Source: Stenomitos frigidus_A
Lineage (GTDB): Bacteria > Cyanobacteriota > Cyanobacteriia > Leptolyngbyales > Leptolyngbyaceae
DNA length: 64,000 nt
NCBI RefSeq assembly: GCF_963877135.1
Contig: NZ_CAWNSW010000092.1
Span: forward strand, 62,001 to 126,000
Reading direction: 5' to 3'
The position numbers and the translations under genes are program-made. Shown piece after piece: positions 27,230 to 35,842 of this stretch; within the stretch, counting starts at the first letter, position 1, and every line of letters starts with the position of its first letter. The notes under the pieces are model-generated. The model was not told the DNA's origin and did no database searches. It saw nothing but the letters and a program-made list of their open reading frames with translations.

Positions 27230-27317
27230 TAGCGGTCAGCTCTCAGCTCTCAGCCATCAAAATTAACTCAAAACTCTCTAGCGTAGCGGCGCAAAGCGCT
27301 ACTCAAAACTCAAAACT
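27230..27317. repeat. STRR-type repeats: GTCAGCT units and CTCAAAA units with core
   Basis: AGCGGTCAGCTCTCAGCTCTCAGCC is followed by AACTCAAAACTCTC, the core TAGCGTAGCGGCGCAAAGCGCTA and further CTCAAAACTC. The second part matches the element at 551-618 in reverse orientation and the one at 58984-59031. Confidence 0.75.
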
Positions 27318-27332
27318 TTCATCCTTCATCTT

Positions 27333-28313
27333 TTAGCCTTTCTTCAGCTTCTGGCACGTTGGACAAAAGTGTGCCGATCGCCCTGCCATTCTAAGGCGTT
27401 CGATCGCGCTTGTACAATTGCGGCAACTATCACCATCACGTCCATACACCCAGGCAGACCCGCCATAGTTACCATTCACGCCCGCTACACTACGGAATGT
27501 CCGAAACGTGGTGCCCTTTGCCTCAATGCTGGCTTGGAGTACCTGGACGATATTCGATCGCAGTCGTTTGATTTGGGGCTGGCTGAGATGAATGCAGAGT
27601 GTTTGGGGATGAATGCCGCTCAGAAAGAGTGCCTCATCGGCATAGATGTTGCCAATGCCAGCGACGATCGTCTGGTCCAGTAGCGCATTTTTGATGGGGC
27701 GACGACGCTGGAGTTGTTGAGTCAGGTAGGCAACCGAAAACTCCTCTGCAAACGGTTCTGGGCCGAGCTGCTGCAAGCCTGTGATAATTTGCTCCGGCGC
27801 ATTCTCTGGAGGCACCCACCACATCTGCCCAAACGTGCGCTGATCCACAAAGCGCAATTCTTTACCATCGCCAAAGAATAGCCGCACTCTCGTATGTTTT
27901 TCCAGTGGTTCGGTTTGGTCTACCCACAACAGTTGACCTGTCATGCGGAGGTGCACGCCGAGCCAGCTAGAAGTGTGAGGTGTGAGGTGTGAGGTGTGAG
28001 GTTTAAGAGAGTAAGTGGCGTAGGGAGAGGCGGCGATCGGGCGATCAGGAAATGTAAGAACGTTAGTTTCCCCGTTGCTAACCGCTGACTGCTGATAGCT
28101 GATAGCTGATTTTTCCAACTCCGCCAACAAATACTTGCCGCGTCGATGCCATTGGACGATCGCGCTTCCCTGCAAGCCCGTCAAAAAATCTGGCACTGAA
28201 AAAGGGTGGGCGATGGTGCGGTCAAGCAACACATCTCCACCCTCAATTGTTTGATGCAGGGTTACGTCATTTAAACCCCGCCGAACAGTTTCAACTTCGG
28301 GCAATTCAGGCAC
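27333..28313 (-). CDS. mutM: Formamidopyrimidine-DNA glycosylase with a repeat-encoded insertion
   Basis: 326 residues. The catalytic N-terminus MPELPEVE (Pro2, Glu3) is intact. The conserved lysine is in RRGKYLL (Lys60). A helix-two-turn-helix region (NIYADEALFLSGIHP) and a C-terminal CxxC...CxxC zinc finger (about 298-322) are present. It removes oxidised purines (8-oxoG, Fapy) and nicks the abasic site. Residues about 69-115 are an extra loop, not found in E. coli MutM, between two strands of the N-terminal domain. It is encoded by GCTGATA and GTGAGGT heptamer repeats read in frame. The gene lies 72 bp downstream of psaE on the same strand. Confidence 0.93.
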   Translation of the reverse strand: MPELPEVETVRRGLNDVTLHQTIEGGDVLLDRTIAHPFSVPDFLTGLQGSAIVQWHRRGKYLLAELEKSAISYQQSAVSNGETNVLTFPDRPIAASPYATYSLKPHTSHLTPHTSSWLGVHLRMTGQLLWVDQTEPLEKHTRVRLFFGDGKELRFVDQRTFGQMWWVPPENAPEQIITGLQQLGPEPFAEEFSVAYLTQQLQRRRPIKNALLDQTIVAGIGNIYADEALFLSGIHPQTLCIHLSQPQIKRLRSNIVQVLQASIEAKGTTFRTFRSVAGVNGNYGGSAWVYGRDGDSCRNCTSAIERLRMAGRSAHFCPTCQKLKKG

Positions 28314-28385
28314 AGGATGCTGTAAATCCTAGACAATGGACTCCAGTTTAGCGTCCCTTGTCCCTTGTCTGAAGCCCAAGCCAAT

Positions 28386-28760
28386 CTATCTTGCTTCAGT
28401 ACCCTGATTAGCATCACCTTCAACGCCACCGCTACCGCCAGGAGCATCTGCTGTCTGGGCAGGAGTTGCGCCTCCAGCCACTTCTGCAGCGCCACCTGTT
28501 TTGCGGATGCCAGCTTCAATCGGTGTTTGCTTCCCGCCGGATGCTGCTTTGCCGCCTGCTTTCTTCGAAGGTGGTGCCACTTCAACCACTTCACTGGCAG
28601 CAAAGTTGTTGGTGTTGACACCAGCGTAGTTAACTTTATCGAAGCGAACAATGACGGAGTATTTGATACCGCTCTGATCGATCGACGCAACTGTCCCATA
28701 GTCTTGGAACCAGTAAGACTCTTTGCGAAGAATTTTGACTTTAGAACCGCGCTGAACCAT
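28386..28760 (-). CDS. psaE: Photosystem I subunit IV (PsaE) with C-terminal extension
   Basis: 124 residues. Residues 1-62 are a complete PsaE: VQRGSKVKILRKESYWFQDYG, VRFDKVNYAG and NNFAASEVVEV. It is a small SH3-like stromal-side subunit helping ferredoxin docking and cyclic flow. The typical protein ends near residue 70. Here some 60 residues of glycine, alanine, proline and charged residues follow, without stop or frameshift. AGAGG lies upstream of the ATG. A promoter must lie in the ~200-bp gap upstream, which also holds STRR repeats. Confidence 0.93.
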   Translation of the reverse strand: MVQRGSKVKILRKESYWFQDYGTVASIDQSGIKYSVIVRFDKVNYAGVNTNNFAASEVVEVAPPSKKAGGKAASGGKQTPIEAGIRKTGGAAEVAGGATPAQTADAPGGSGGVEGDANQGTEAR

Positions 28761-28879
28761 GAGTGTTATTCCCTCTTATTGTTAAGCTTCAACTCATACA
28801 GCTTTATTGCCCTTAACTTTACTACGAACACAAGACACATTCAGCGCGGGTGTCAGAGGTTGAAACAATCTGAAATATT

Positions 28880-28980
28880 TCGAGTAGCCATTAGTGGTCA
28901 GCGGTCAGCGGTTAGCCCGTATAGAGTTTCCGCGCTGCCACTCCCTACTCCCTACTCCCTACTCCCCACTCCTCACCCCA
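28880..28980. repeat. Heptamer repeats (GTCAGCG and ACTCCCT families)
   Basis: GTGGTCAGCGGTCAGCGGTTAGC is followed by CTCCCTACTCCCTACTCCCTACTCC. The second run overlaps the 3' end of the cruG-like gene and supplies its last codons (near RSGE). Confidence 0.7.
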
Positions 28981-30146
28981 TAATTCCTGCCTCTCCACTG
29001 TTTAGGTGTTTGGATTGAAGACAAGAAAATCCTGAGTACCGCGATCGGGTCTGCAAGGGGAGAGAGCCAGAAAAGCCAGGCAGAGTTTGACTGAGTACGA
29101 TCGCAGGATGGGGCGATCGCAAAGTTGAGTCCGATGCGGATTAGCACCAGTAACAGGTTTAGGCTAAAAGCAGCGAGAGTGGTTAGGGTAGCAGTGCCGC
29201 CAAGGACATGGCTCAATAGCAGTAGCACGATCGGGATTGGTAACCCCTGTACTGCCAACAACAGCAGCCAATCGCCCCAAATTTGACTGGGGGAAGCGGC
29301 ATCCTTGAGGTCGAGCGATCGCCCCCATTCGCGCCATGTTTCGGCAGCCCCTTCATACATCCGCACCTTCAGCACGTTGGCGCCATCCAAAAAGGCAACT
29401 CTGCCACCTTGCGCCGCGATCGCCCGCACCAGGGTGACATCATCACAGAACGATCGGCGCGCCACTGTGTAACCGCCTATCTGAACTAGCTGCGATCGGC
29501 GGCAAAAAAAGCACTGCCCGTTTGCCATCACCCGCTCTGGCCGATTTTCGGTTTCGCCTGCTGGCCCAAAGCGATAAACCAGAGTCATCAAAAGAGCTGG
29601 ATGGAGCAGCAATTCGCCTGGATATTTAAGCAGGAATTGTGGTGCGAGTGAAATCAAGTCATAGCCTTCGTCCAAGGCCGTCGCCAGCAGACTCGCAACC
29701 AATCCGGGTTGTGGCTGAGTATCGGCGTCGATGCCCAACACCCAATCACTTTTCTCAGCACTGGACAAAAACCCGTGATGCAGTGCCCACGGACGACCGA
29801 CCCAATCACTGGGTAACGGGTCATCATTCATAAGGCGGAAGCGTGGGTCGGCTTGCTGGGCTGCTTTGACTAAAGCGGGAGTGCTGTCGCTGGAATGACT
29901 ATCCACAACCAGAATTTCTCGCACTTCATAGCTTTGACGGCTAAGCCCAACAAGACAGGGCGTCAGGCGCTCTGCCTCGTTCAACGTCGGAACCACAATA
30001 CTCACCGTACCCAACTGCTCAGGGGTGGGGGCTTTGGGAAGCAGTGGCGGATAGCGGCCAGGGCCACGCAATAAACGGGAAAGCAGAATCGCGATTGCTG
30101 GCAGTTGCGCCAGAAGTAGCCCTAACAACAAGGCGTCTCTACTCAC
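28959..30146 (-). CDS. cruG: Family 2 glycosyltransferase, probable carotenoid glycosyltransferase CruG
   Basis: 395 residues. One N-terminal hydrophobic segment is followed by a GT-A glycosyltransferase domain (VSIVVPTLNEAERL, VVDSHSSDS, DWVLGIDADTQPQPG with the DxD motif, RRSFCDDVTLV). C-terminal membrane helices follow (about 285-375). It overlaps the upstream CruF-like gene by four bases (ATGA), and this cruF-cruG pairing is the main reason for the name. CruG transfers a sugar to the 2'-hydroxyl of myxol-type carotenoids (myxoxanthophyll). Assignment to CruG rather than another GT2 is by context. Confidence 0.8.
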   Translation of the reverse strand: MSRDALLLGLLLAQLPAIAILLSRLLRGPGRYPPLLPKAPTPEQLGTVSIVVPTLNEAERLTPCLVGLSRQSYEVREILVVDSHSSDSTPALVKAAQQADPRFRLMNDDPLPSDWVGRPWALHHGFLSSAEKSDWVLGIDADTQPQPGLVASLLATALDEGYDLISLAPQFLLKYPGELLLHPALLMTLVYRFGPAGETENRPERVMANGQCFFCRRSQLVQIGGYTVARRSFCDDVTLVRAIAAQGGRVAFLDGANVLKVRMYEGAAETWREWGRSLDLKDAASPSQIWGDWLLLLAVQGLPIPIVLLLLSHVLGGTATLTTLAAFSLNLLLVLIRIGLNFAIAPSCDRTQSNSAWLFWLSPLADPIAVLRIFLSSIQTPKQWRGRNYGVRSGE

Positions 30147-31117
30147 GAGGATGATTTTGATACAACCGCCACAGGTACATTGGGGACGGAACCCTTTAAG
30201 GCGGTTGCCTTTTCGGTTTCGCTGCGGGGCTGAGCGGCATCGTTGGTGCTCGTGCCCGCATCCGACCCGTCACCAGGCTTGGCAAGCCACCACAGACCCA
30301 TTGCTGGCAGCACGCCCAAAATGGCACCGATCACGGTAGGAATCCAAAACCGCGCATCTAACTGGTTCACCGTGATGATGGCGCCAAAGGCAAAATTGAC
30401 CAAATAAATAATGAGCGGCACCGTTAGCTGCGATCGAGAAAGGGTGATCGTCGTGTTTCGCCAGCAAAATGCCGCTACCGACATAAACAGAGCACCTGTT
30501 CCCAGCCAACCAGACAGATTGCGATAGGGCATCCCAAAGAACTGCCCTGGATCGCGGAATTCCCAAAAAGGATAGGCTGTCTGACTCATAGCAGGATCAA
30601 GCACAAAGTCCCAGGCAGTCAGGAGCAAGGCACCCACTGCGATCGCGCCTATTGTCTTGACCCAACCTTTCATACCGATCGCCTCTAGCCCCACCCATGC
30701 CAAAAGGAAAGTCGATAACCCCACGTAAAACCAGGAGAGGGGAATCGTAAAAGGCACTAATCCAGCAATTTTGTAGCCCAGACCGTTCAAGTAGCCGTAA
30801 TGCCCAAACGGGAAGCCTGTGCTGGTTCCTAGTAATTCGCTGCTGAGGGAGAGCCCGATCGCGGGCAACATAAATAGCAGCCAGGCACGCCATCCCAGCG
30901 TGCGATACGCATAAAGAGCGACGGTCGCCGCCCCCAACAAAATGTAGACAACCCCACCACCCGCCATACTCCATCCAAAGAGAGCTTGACCAAACGCAGG
31001 TAGCGTGCCGATAAATTCAGGATTTGGTAAGACTAATAGCAAACCTGCTAGCCCAAAGACCAACGATAGAATATGACCTGTCAGACAAAAACGCTCGATT
31101 ACAACCAGCTGTCTCAT
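30143..31117 (-). CDS. cruF: Gamma-carotene 1'-hydroxylase-like protein CruF
   Basis: 324 residues with about eight membrane helices, DUF422/CruF-type carotenoid hydratase. Conserved blocks include GYKIAGLVPFTIPLSWF, LLLTAWDFVLDPAMSQ, YPFWEF and GMPYRNLSGWLGTG. It adds water at the 1' end of monocyclic carotenes on the way to myxol glycosides. The C-terminal ~45 residues after the last helix are polar and variable. It is the first gene of a two-gene unit with cruG. Confidence 0.88.
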   Translation of the reverse strand: MRQLVVIERFCLTGHILSLVFGLAGLLLVLPNPEFIGTLPAFGQALFGWSMAGGGVVYILLGAATVALYAYRTLGWRAWLLFMLPAIGLSLSSELLGTSTGFPFGHYGYLNGLGYKIAGLVPFTIPLSWFYVGLSTFLLAWVGLEAIGMKGWVKTIGAIAVGALLLTAWDFVLDPAMSQTAYPFWEFRDPGQFFGMPYRNLSGWLGTGALFMSVAAFCWRNTTITLSRSQLTVPLIIYLVNFAFGAIITVNQLDARFWIPTVIGAILGVLPAMGLWWLAKPGDGSDAGTSTNDAAQPRSETEKATALKGSVPNVPVAVVSKSSS

Positions 31118-31443
31118 GGAGACTCCTCAAAACACAGGGCACTGAAAAACCGCTAGCTATAAGTTTACAAATGTTTATGAAAATAGTGCAGGTCGCGATC
31201 GTTTTTAGCTGGAATTGGTAGAGAAAAAGCAGAGAGAACCAATTCAGCAAGGCAAGCGATTAGAGAAGGCGGCATAATCAGCTTCGCTAACCCACCCCCA
31301 TAATCCAACAAATTTACCGTATTGGTCAGATAAAAGAGACGAAGAGCCGCAACAGATGTTTTGCAGCCAGCACTTCGCAATACACGTCAATCAGATGTGA
31401 TATCCTAGACTAGAAGTAAGCCAGCAGGAGCTGGTTGCTTTTG
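31118..31443. other. Intergenic region between cruF and tRNA-Pro
   Basis: 326 bp. It should contain the cruF promoter (minus strand) and the tRNA promoter (plus strand). Just before the tRNA there is CCAGCAGGAGCTGGTTGC, a short hairpin of unknown meaning. No ORF is supportable. Confidence 0.4.
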
Positions 31444-31517
31444 CGGGATGTGGCGCAGCTTGGTAGCGCACTTCGTTCGGGACGAAGGGGCCGTGGGTTC
31501 GAATCCCGCCATCCCGA
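31444..31517 (+). tRNA. trnP-CGG: tRNA-Pro (anticodon CGG)
   Basis: A complete cloverleaf of 74 nt. Acceptor arms CGGGATG and CATCCCG pair perfectly. The D arm is GGCGC...GCGC with loop AGCTTGGTA, the anticodon arm is CTTCG-TTCGGGA-CGAAG with anticodon CGG, and the T arm carries GGTTCGAATCC. The 3' CCA is not encoded. Confidence 0.97.
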
Positions 31518-31535
31518 TTATTTTAGCGTCTACTG

Positions 31536-32747
31536 TTAGTCAGAACTGGAAGCCAGCGCGCTGGGCTGATAGCAGATGCCTGCTTGCTTGAAGCGTCGTA
31601 GGGCTTCTCCCAGACGATCGCAGTCAGCAATCAAGCTAATGCGAACATAGCCTTCACCACCACTGCCAAAAGCGTTACCGGGCGTAACCACCACACCGGT
31701 TTCTTGCAAAACAGAGAGCGCAAAATCTGTAGAACCGATGCCAGGAGGACATTCAACCCAGAGATACATCGTGGCACTGGGTTTGGGCACCGTCCAACCT
31801 AGTTCGGCAAGCCCTTGAATCAAAAAATCACGACGGGTGCGATAGCGAGCCTGTACTTCGTGTAAGTAGACATCGGGAAGTTGCAGTGCCGTTTCAGCAG
31901 CGGTTTGCAGAGCCGCAAAAATGCCGTAGTCCAGGTTTGTCTTCAGCGTGCGTAAGCCCTGCACAATGTGGCGATTACCAACCACAAAACCGACCCGCCA
32001 ACCTGCCATATTGTAGGTCTTGGAGAGGGTATGAAACTCTACCCCAATCTCCTTGGCACCAGGAATTTCGAGCAAGCTGGTGGGCTGGTAACCGTCGAAG
32101 GCAAGCTCAGCGTAACAAAGGTCGTGCACTAGCAGAATTTCGTAGTGACGGGCAAAGGCGACAATTTCTTCAAAAAACTCGCGAGGGGCAGTTGCAGCGG
32201 TGGGATTGCTAGGGTAGTTGAAATACAGGATTTTTGCCTGCTGGGCGATCGCTTCAGGAATGGCTGTTACATCAATCAGCCAGCCGTTTTCTGGTTTAAG
32301 TATCAAGCTATGAATGGTTGCTCCCGCAATCAGCGGCCCCCGGAAGTGTGCCGGGTAGGCAGGGCTGGGTACCAACACCACATCGCCAGGATTCACATAG
32401 GCCAGTGCGAGATGTGTCAATCCTTCTTTAGACCCCAACAGCGGCAGTGCTTCGCCTTCGGGGTCTAGCTTGACGTTGTAGCGGCGGTAATACCAGTCCG
32501 TAATCGTACGCCGGAAGCTTGCGGTTCCTTCAAACGGTGGATAGCCGTGATTAGCCGGATCTTGTAAGGCCGCGATCGCCGCTTCCACCACTGGGGTTGG
32601 GGTTGGTCCATCCGGGTTACCCATTCCCAGATCAATCAGATCCAATCCTTGCTCCCTGGCACGTACTTTGAGTTCATCCAAACGAGCAAAGACGTAAGGA
32701 GGCAGCGATCGCAGACGATCGGCAGGCTTAAGCCAATCTAAGGTCAT
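31536..32747 (-). CDS. PLP-dependent class I/II aminotransferase (aspartate or LL-diaminopimelate type)
   Basis: 403 residues, fold-type I aminotransferase. Visible motifs are LIDLGMGNPDGPTP, the glycine-rich GSKEGL cofactor loop, NYPSNPTAA, HDLCYAELAFDG and the Schiff-base lysine in TLSKTYNMAGWRVGF, with RISLIA near the C-terminus for the substrate arginine. Close relatives in cyanobacteria are annotated as aspartate aminotransferase or LL-DAP aminotransferase. I cannot choose between them. Its start overlaps the end of the dehydrogenase-family gene by four bases, so they are co-translated. Confidence 0.85.
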   Translation of the reverse strand: MTLDWLKPADRLRSLPPYVFARLDELKVRAREQGLDLIDLGMGNPDGPTPTPVVEAAIAALQDPANHGYPPFEGTASFRRTITDWYYRRYNVKLDPEGEALPLLGSKEGLTHLALAYVNPGDVVLVPSPAYPAHFRGPLIAGATIHSLILKPENGWLIDVTAIPEAIAQQAKILYFNYPSNPTAATAPREFFEEIVAFARHYEILLVHDLCYAELAFDGYQPTSLLEIPGAKEIGVEFHTLSKTYNMAGWRVGFVVGNRHIVQGLRTLKTNLDYGIFAALQTAAETALQLPDVYLHEVQARYRTRRDFLIQGLAELGWTVPKPSATMYLWVECPPGIGSTDFALSVLQETGVVVTPGNAFGSGGEGYVRISLIADCDRLGEALRRFKQAGICYQPSALASSSD

Positions 32748-33976
32748 GCCGTCACCTCATTGGTAGAGTGAGGGGCGAGGGGTGAGGGGTGAGGGGTATG
32801 GCTTATGCCCTCTTCGCGGTGTGGGTGAGAGGCTGGTTGTTCACTCCTCTCTCCTCTCTCCTCTCTCCTGACCTCTTTTGCTGTTGTTGACACCATTGCT
32901 GCCATCAGTTGCGCTGTTTCTACTGCAAAGGGGAGACGGTGAATATCGGAAGACTCAGCACACGCGATGGCTGCCGCTTGCTGTAAGTCAGCGATCGACA
33001 CAGTTGTAAGGCCCAGATCATCAAGGCTTTGAGGCAAGCCAATCTCGCCGTAAAACTTCAAGAGCTGCTGGCGGGAAGTCGCAGCTAACTGGTTACCTTG
33101 CACAATTTCTTCTAACCGCAGCTGCACCAAAATACCATAAGCGACTTTCTCGCCGTGCAAAGTATCGTGGCTAGCAAGCAGATTGGTCAAGCCATTGTGA
33201 ACCGCGTGAGCAGCAACGGTACGGCATTGGGCACCACCCAAGCCACCAATCACGCCAGCAAGTAGCACGGTAGCATCCACCACTTCTTGCCAGGTTTGGC
33301 CACCCGGTTCCTCAAGGGCAAGCGCCGCCTTCTGAAACAAAATATCACGCAACACTCGCGCCTGCTGCACCGCTGCAATGATCAGGGTTTGCTGCGAATG
33401 ACCACTGCTGACCGAGGCTTCATACCACTTGGCGATCGCGTCACCAATGCCCGCAACCAATGTCCGCCGGGGGGCCGTTTGCACCAGGTCATAATCCAGT
33501 ACGAGCAAATCAGGGCAGCGCACAAGCGCCACATCATACTGAAACGCGCCTTGGTCAGAATAGACATTGGAAAGCGCTGTCCAGGCGGCACAGGTTGCGG
33601 CTGAAGTCGGGATCGTGACGATGGGTAGCTGCTGGTAGTAAGCCAACAGTTTGGCGGTATCCAGCGCTTTACCACCGCCAATGCCGATGACAACATCGGC
33701 ACAATGCTGCTTAGCCGCCTTGATCAGGGTGGCTAGCGTCGTCTCGCTGCAATCAGGGCTATAGGACATCCAGGCAGTCTGGAGGGCTTCGCGCTCTAGG
33801 GCTGGCTGCAACTGCGGTTGCATGGTTGCCAGGGTATGGTTACCGCCAATCACGAGCGGCCGCTGCCCCAACTGCACGATCGCGCCACCCACCTGAGCCA
33901 ACAACCCGTGACCGCGTAATACCTGTGCTGGAGCGATCGTAAGCGGGGGTTGAAACGCAATGTTTGAATGAGACAT
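32744..33976 (-). CDS. Iron-containing alcohol dehydrogenase family protein (glycerol-dehydrogenase-like)
   Basis: 410 residues. The NAD-binding GIGGGKALDTAK (about 98-109) is followed by TIPTSAATCAA and the metal ligands expected for the family: Asp in GIGDAIAKWYEAS, His in AAHAVHNGLTN and His in HDTLHGEKVAYG. It probably oxidises or reduces a polyol or related alcohol. The last ~45 residues (REERGERSEQPASHPHREEG...) are not family sequence. They are encoded by CTCTCTC and GTGAGGG heptamer repeats that run into the overlap with the aminotransferase start. Confidence 0.85.
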   Translation of the reverse strand: MSHSNIAFQPPLTIAPAQVLRGHGLLAQVGGAIVQLGQRPLVIGGNHTLATMQPQLQPALEREALQTAWMSYSPDCSETTLATLIKAAKQHCADVVIGIGGGKALDTAKLLAYYQQLPIVTIPTSAATCAAWTALSNVYSDQGAFQYDVALVRCPDLLVLDYDLVQTAPRRTLVAGIGDAIAKWYEASVSSGHSQQTLIIAAVQQARVLRDILFQKAALALEEPGGQTWQEVVDATVLLAGVIGGLGGAQCRTVAAHAVHNGLTNLLASHDTLHGEKVAYGILVQLRLEEIVQGNQLAATSRQQLLKFYGEIGLPQSLDDLGLTTVSIADLQQAAAIACAESSDIHRLPFAVETAQLMAAMVSTTAKEVRREERGERSEQPASHPHREEGISHTPHPSPLAPHSTNEVTA

Positions 33977-34084
33977 AGCAGAAACGGAGTGGAACGCTAG
34001 ACGGGAGAGATGGGAGCAGTGCGGGTGCTAAAGCTGAAGCATGGCATCAGTCTAAAGCAACCATCCAGAGCCTATAAGCGACGC

Positions 34085-34630
34085 TCAGTCTGCCGGCTTC
34101 GGGGCTGATGGTTTCGTCGGCAAAAGCGCTAGCTGCTCACGATCAATTTCGACGATCCCAGCCTGATCCGTCGGGGAGGCAAGCGACGGCTTCACCTGAC
34201 CCACGTACACGGGTTGAGAGACCCCTTCCTTGGGATGGAGAATGGCTCTGGCGCGAATCGTCATTGTGGCTTCGCCCTGCGACAACCGCCCTGTGGAGTA
34301 AAGATCAATCGCTGCCTGTTGCAGCGTCGCATCAAGTGCGGTTTCGGTAATGGTCGGTGGCACCACAATCACCACCTGGGAAGCGCCAGAGTCAAAGACA
34401 CGGACGTACTTAACGGCACCAGGAATCTGCGGGCGATCGTGCAACCCTAACCCCAGCGCAAACAGACCACCCGTCAGCACACCCATGAAGCCGGTGATGC
34501 CAACCAGGCGAAACCGAATGCCCCACTTCAGCAGCCAGCCCAGAACCATCAGAGCCGCGCAGAAGAGGGTGAAATACCCTGACCAGATGGCGATCGTAAC
34601 CAGTGGAAAACCAAACAACATGCGATTCAC
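34085..34630 (-). CDS. ycf51: Ycf51-like (DUF2518) membrane protein
   Basis: 181 residues. Two N-terminal membrane segments (about 10-32 and 38-60, with LLKWGIRFRLVGITGFMGVLTGGLFALGLGL) precede a soluble domain with RVFDSGASQVVIVVPPTITETAL, TIRARAILHPKEG and QPVYVGQVKPSL. This matches what I remember of the cyanobacterial/plastid Ycf51 family. Function is not established. The TPR gene and sufA lie upstream on the same strand with short gaps. Confidence 0.75.
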   Translation of the reverse strand: MNRMLFGFPLVTIAIWSGYFTLFCAALMVLGWLLKWGIRFRLVGITGFMGVLTGGLFALGLGLHDRPQIPGAVKYVRVFDSGASQVVIVVPPTITETALDATLQQAAIDLYSTGRLSQGEATMTIRARAILHPKEGVSQPVYVGQVKPSLASPTDQAGIVEIDREQLALLPTKPSAPKPAD

Positions 34631-34648
34631 GAGAAAAGAGCGACGAAC

Positions 34649-35071
34649 TTAAGCCTCAGACAACCAGACTTTGACACGCTCCAAACTTTGCCAGCCCGGT
34701 TTGCGTACAAAACCATCCTCAATATTCTGCGCAACTTCGTCACGCAATTCAGGTACCGCCATGACAAGTTGCTGCACGATTTCGATATGCTGCCGCACAC
34801 CTTTTTTAGAGGTCTCTAGCATCGCCAACACCAAGTTGACCCGTGCTTGGGGATCTTGAGGATTCAGCTTGACGGCCTTTTGTGCAGCTTCGTAAGCCTG
34901 GTTGGGCTTTTCAAGCAGTAGGTACAGCCACGCCAGACAAGTCCAGGCAGAGCTACTCTTACGGGAGCGATTGCATACCTCTTGAAACACCGGAATCAGC
35001 GTTTCAGGGGCTTCGCCTGCCTTATAGCGCTCAATGCCTTCGTCAAAGAGTGAGTCAACAGTTTGAGTCAT
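34649..35071 (-). CDS. Small TPR protein
   Basis: 140 residues with two to three TPR motifs (SSAWTCLAWLYLLLEKPNQAYEAAQKAVKLNPQDPQARVNLVLAML) and a helical C-terminus. There is no signal peptide. It is widespread in cyanobacteria by impression, next to sufA-like and Ycf51-like genes. The start is 18 bp upstream of the Ycf51-like gene end-to-start region, suggesting one transcript. Partner proteins are unknown. Confidence 0.8.
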   Translation of the reverse strand: MTQTVDSLFDEGIERYKAGEAPETLIPVFQEVCNRSRKSSSAWTCLAWLYLLLEKPNQAYEAAQKAVKLNPQDPQARVNLVLAMLETSKKGVRQHIEIVQQLVMAVPELRDEVAQNIEDGFVRKPGWQSLERVKVWLSEA

Positions 35072-35084
35072 AGGTCAGAAACTA

Positions 35085-35140
35085 AAATTGTTAGTTGTTG
35101 GTTGTTAGCAGTTCACACTAAAAACTAACAACTAACGCTT
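35085..35140. repeat. TTGTTAG/CTAACAA heptamer repeats forming a stem
   Basis: TTAGTTGTTGGTTGTTAGC and, after a short loop, ACTAACAACTAACGC can pair. It lies between sufA and the TPR gene and may limit read-through. It is another STRR-like family; a similar motif is at about 23727-23790. Confidence 0.6.
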
Positions 35141-35160
35141 AACAACGATGAAGCTAAGAG

Positions 35161-35517
35161 CTAAGCCGAGAACGATTTGCCACAGCCGCAGGTTTGGTCA
35201 GCGTTGGGGTTAGTGAACTGGAAGCCGCCACCAATCAACGCATCGCTATAGTCCAGTACTAAACCATACAGGTAAAGTAAGCTCTTAGGATCGCACACAA
35301 CTTTGAAGCCGTCGTAGTCATAGACTTCATCCGTTGGCTGAATATTGCTGGCGTCTTCAAAGTTCATGGTGTAAGACATGCCAGAGCAGCCACCGCCCTT
35401 GACACCTACGCGCAAACACAAATCCTGCCCCTGTTTTTCCCGAAGCAGCAGAACGTGCTTCAGAGCAGCATCTGTCATGAGAATACCTTGCCGTTGCGAT
35501 TGCGCTGTTTGCGTCAT
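35161..35517 (-). CDS. sufA: A-type iron-sulfur carrier protein SufA/IscA
   Basis: 118 residues. The three cluster-binding cysteines are in GGGCSGMSY and the C-terminal CGCGKSF. KVVCDPKSLLYLYGLVLDYSD is the typical central strand-loop. It acts in Fe-S cluster assembly or transfer, needed in quantity for photosystem I and ferredoxins. Confidence 0.93.
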   Translation of the reverse strand: MTQTAQSQRQGILMTDAALKHVLLLREKQGQDLCLRVGVKGGGCSGMSYTMNFEDASNIQPTDEVYDYDGFKVVCDPKSLLYLYGLVLDYSDALIGGGFQFTNPNADQTCGCGKSFSA

Positions 35518-35842
35518 TGCTTAAAAAGCTCCTTGCCAGTATTCAGTCTCAACCGTGCGTACCTATTCATCCATACTATCAGGGATAAATCACACCTGGG
35601 TAGGCACGTGGGAGCATAGTTGACTGGCTAGGACTGTAAATTTCTTCTACCCTGGAGGCTTAGCGCGTTTTGCCTTGATCTTTGAGCCTGAACGGCTGGT
35701 ACTCGTAGGTAGTGCAACAGGAGGAACCAGATTAATGTTTAAGATAAGTATCTGCTCCCGATCGGTTAGGTTCGTTTTAAATAATCTTTGTCGATTTTGG
35801 TCGATCGTCCTTTTTTAGCGTTAACTGGCTCCTGAAAGTTTT
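35518..35842. other. Divergent intergenic region between sufA and the DUF6930-like gene
   Basis: 325 bp presumed to hold both promoters. A T-rich stretch with CGATCG sites precedes the plus-strand gene. I see no ORF, repeat or structured RNA. Confidence 0.4.
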
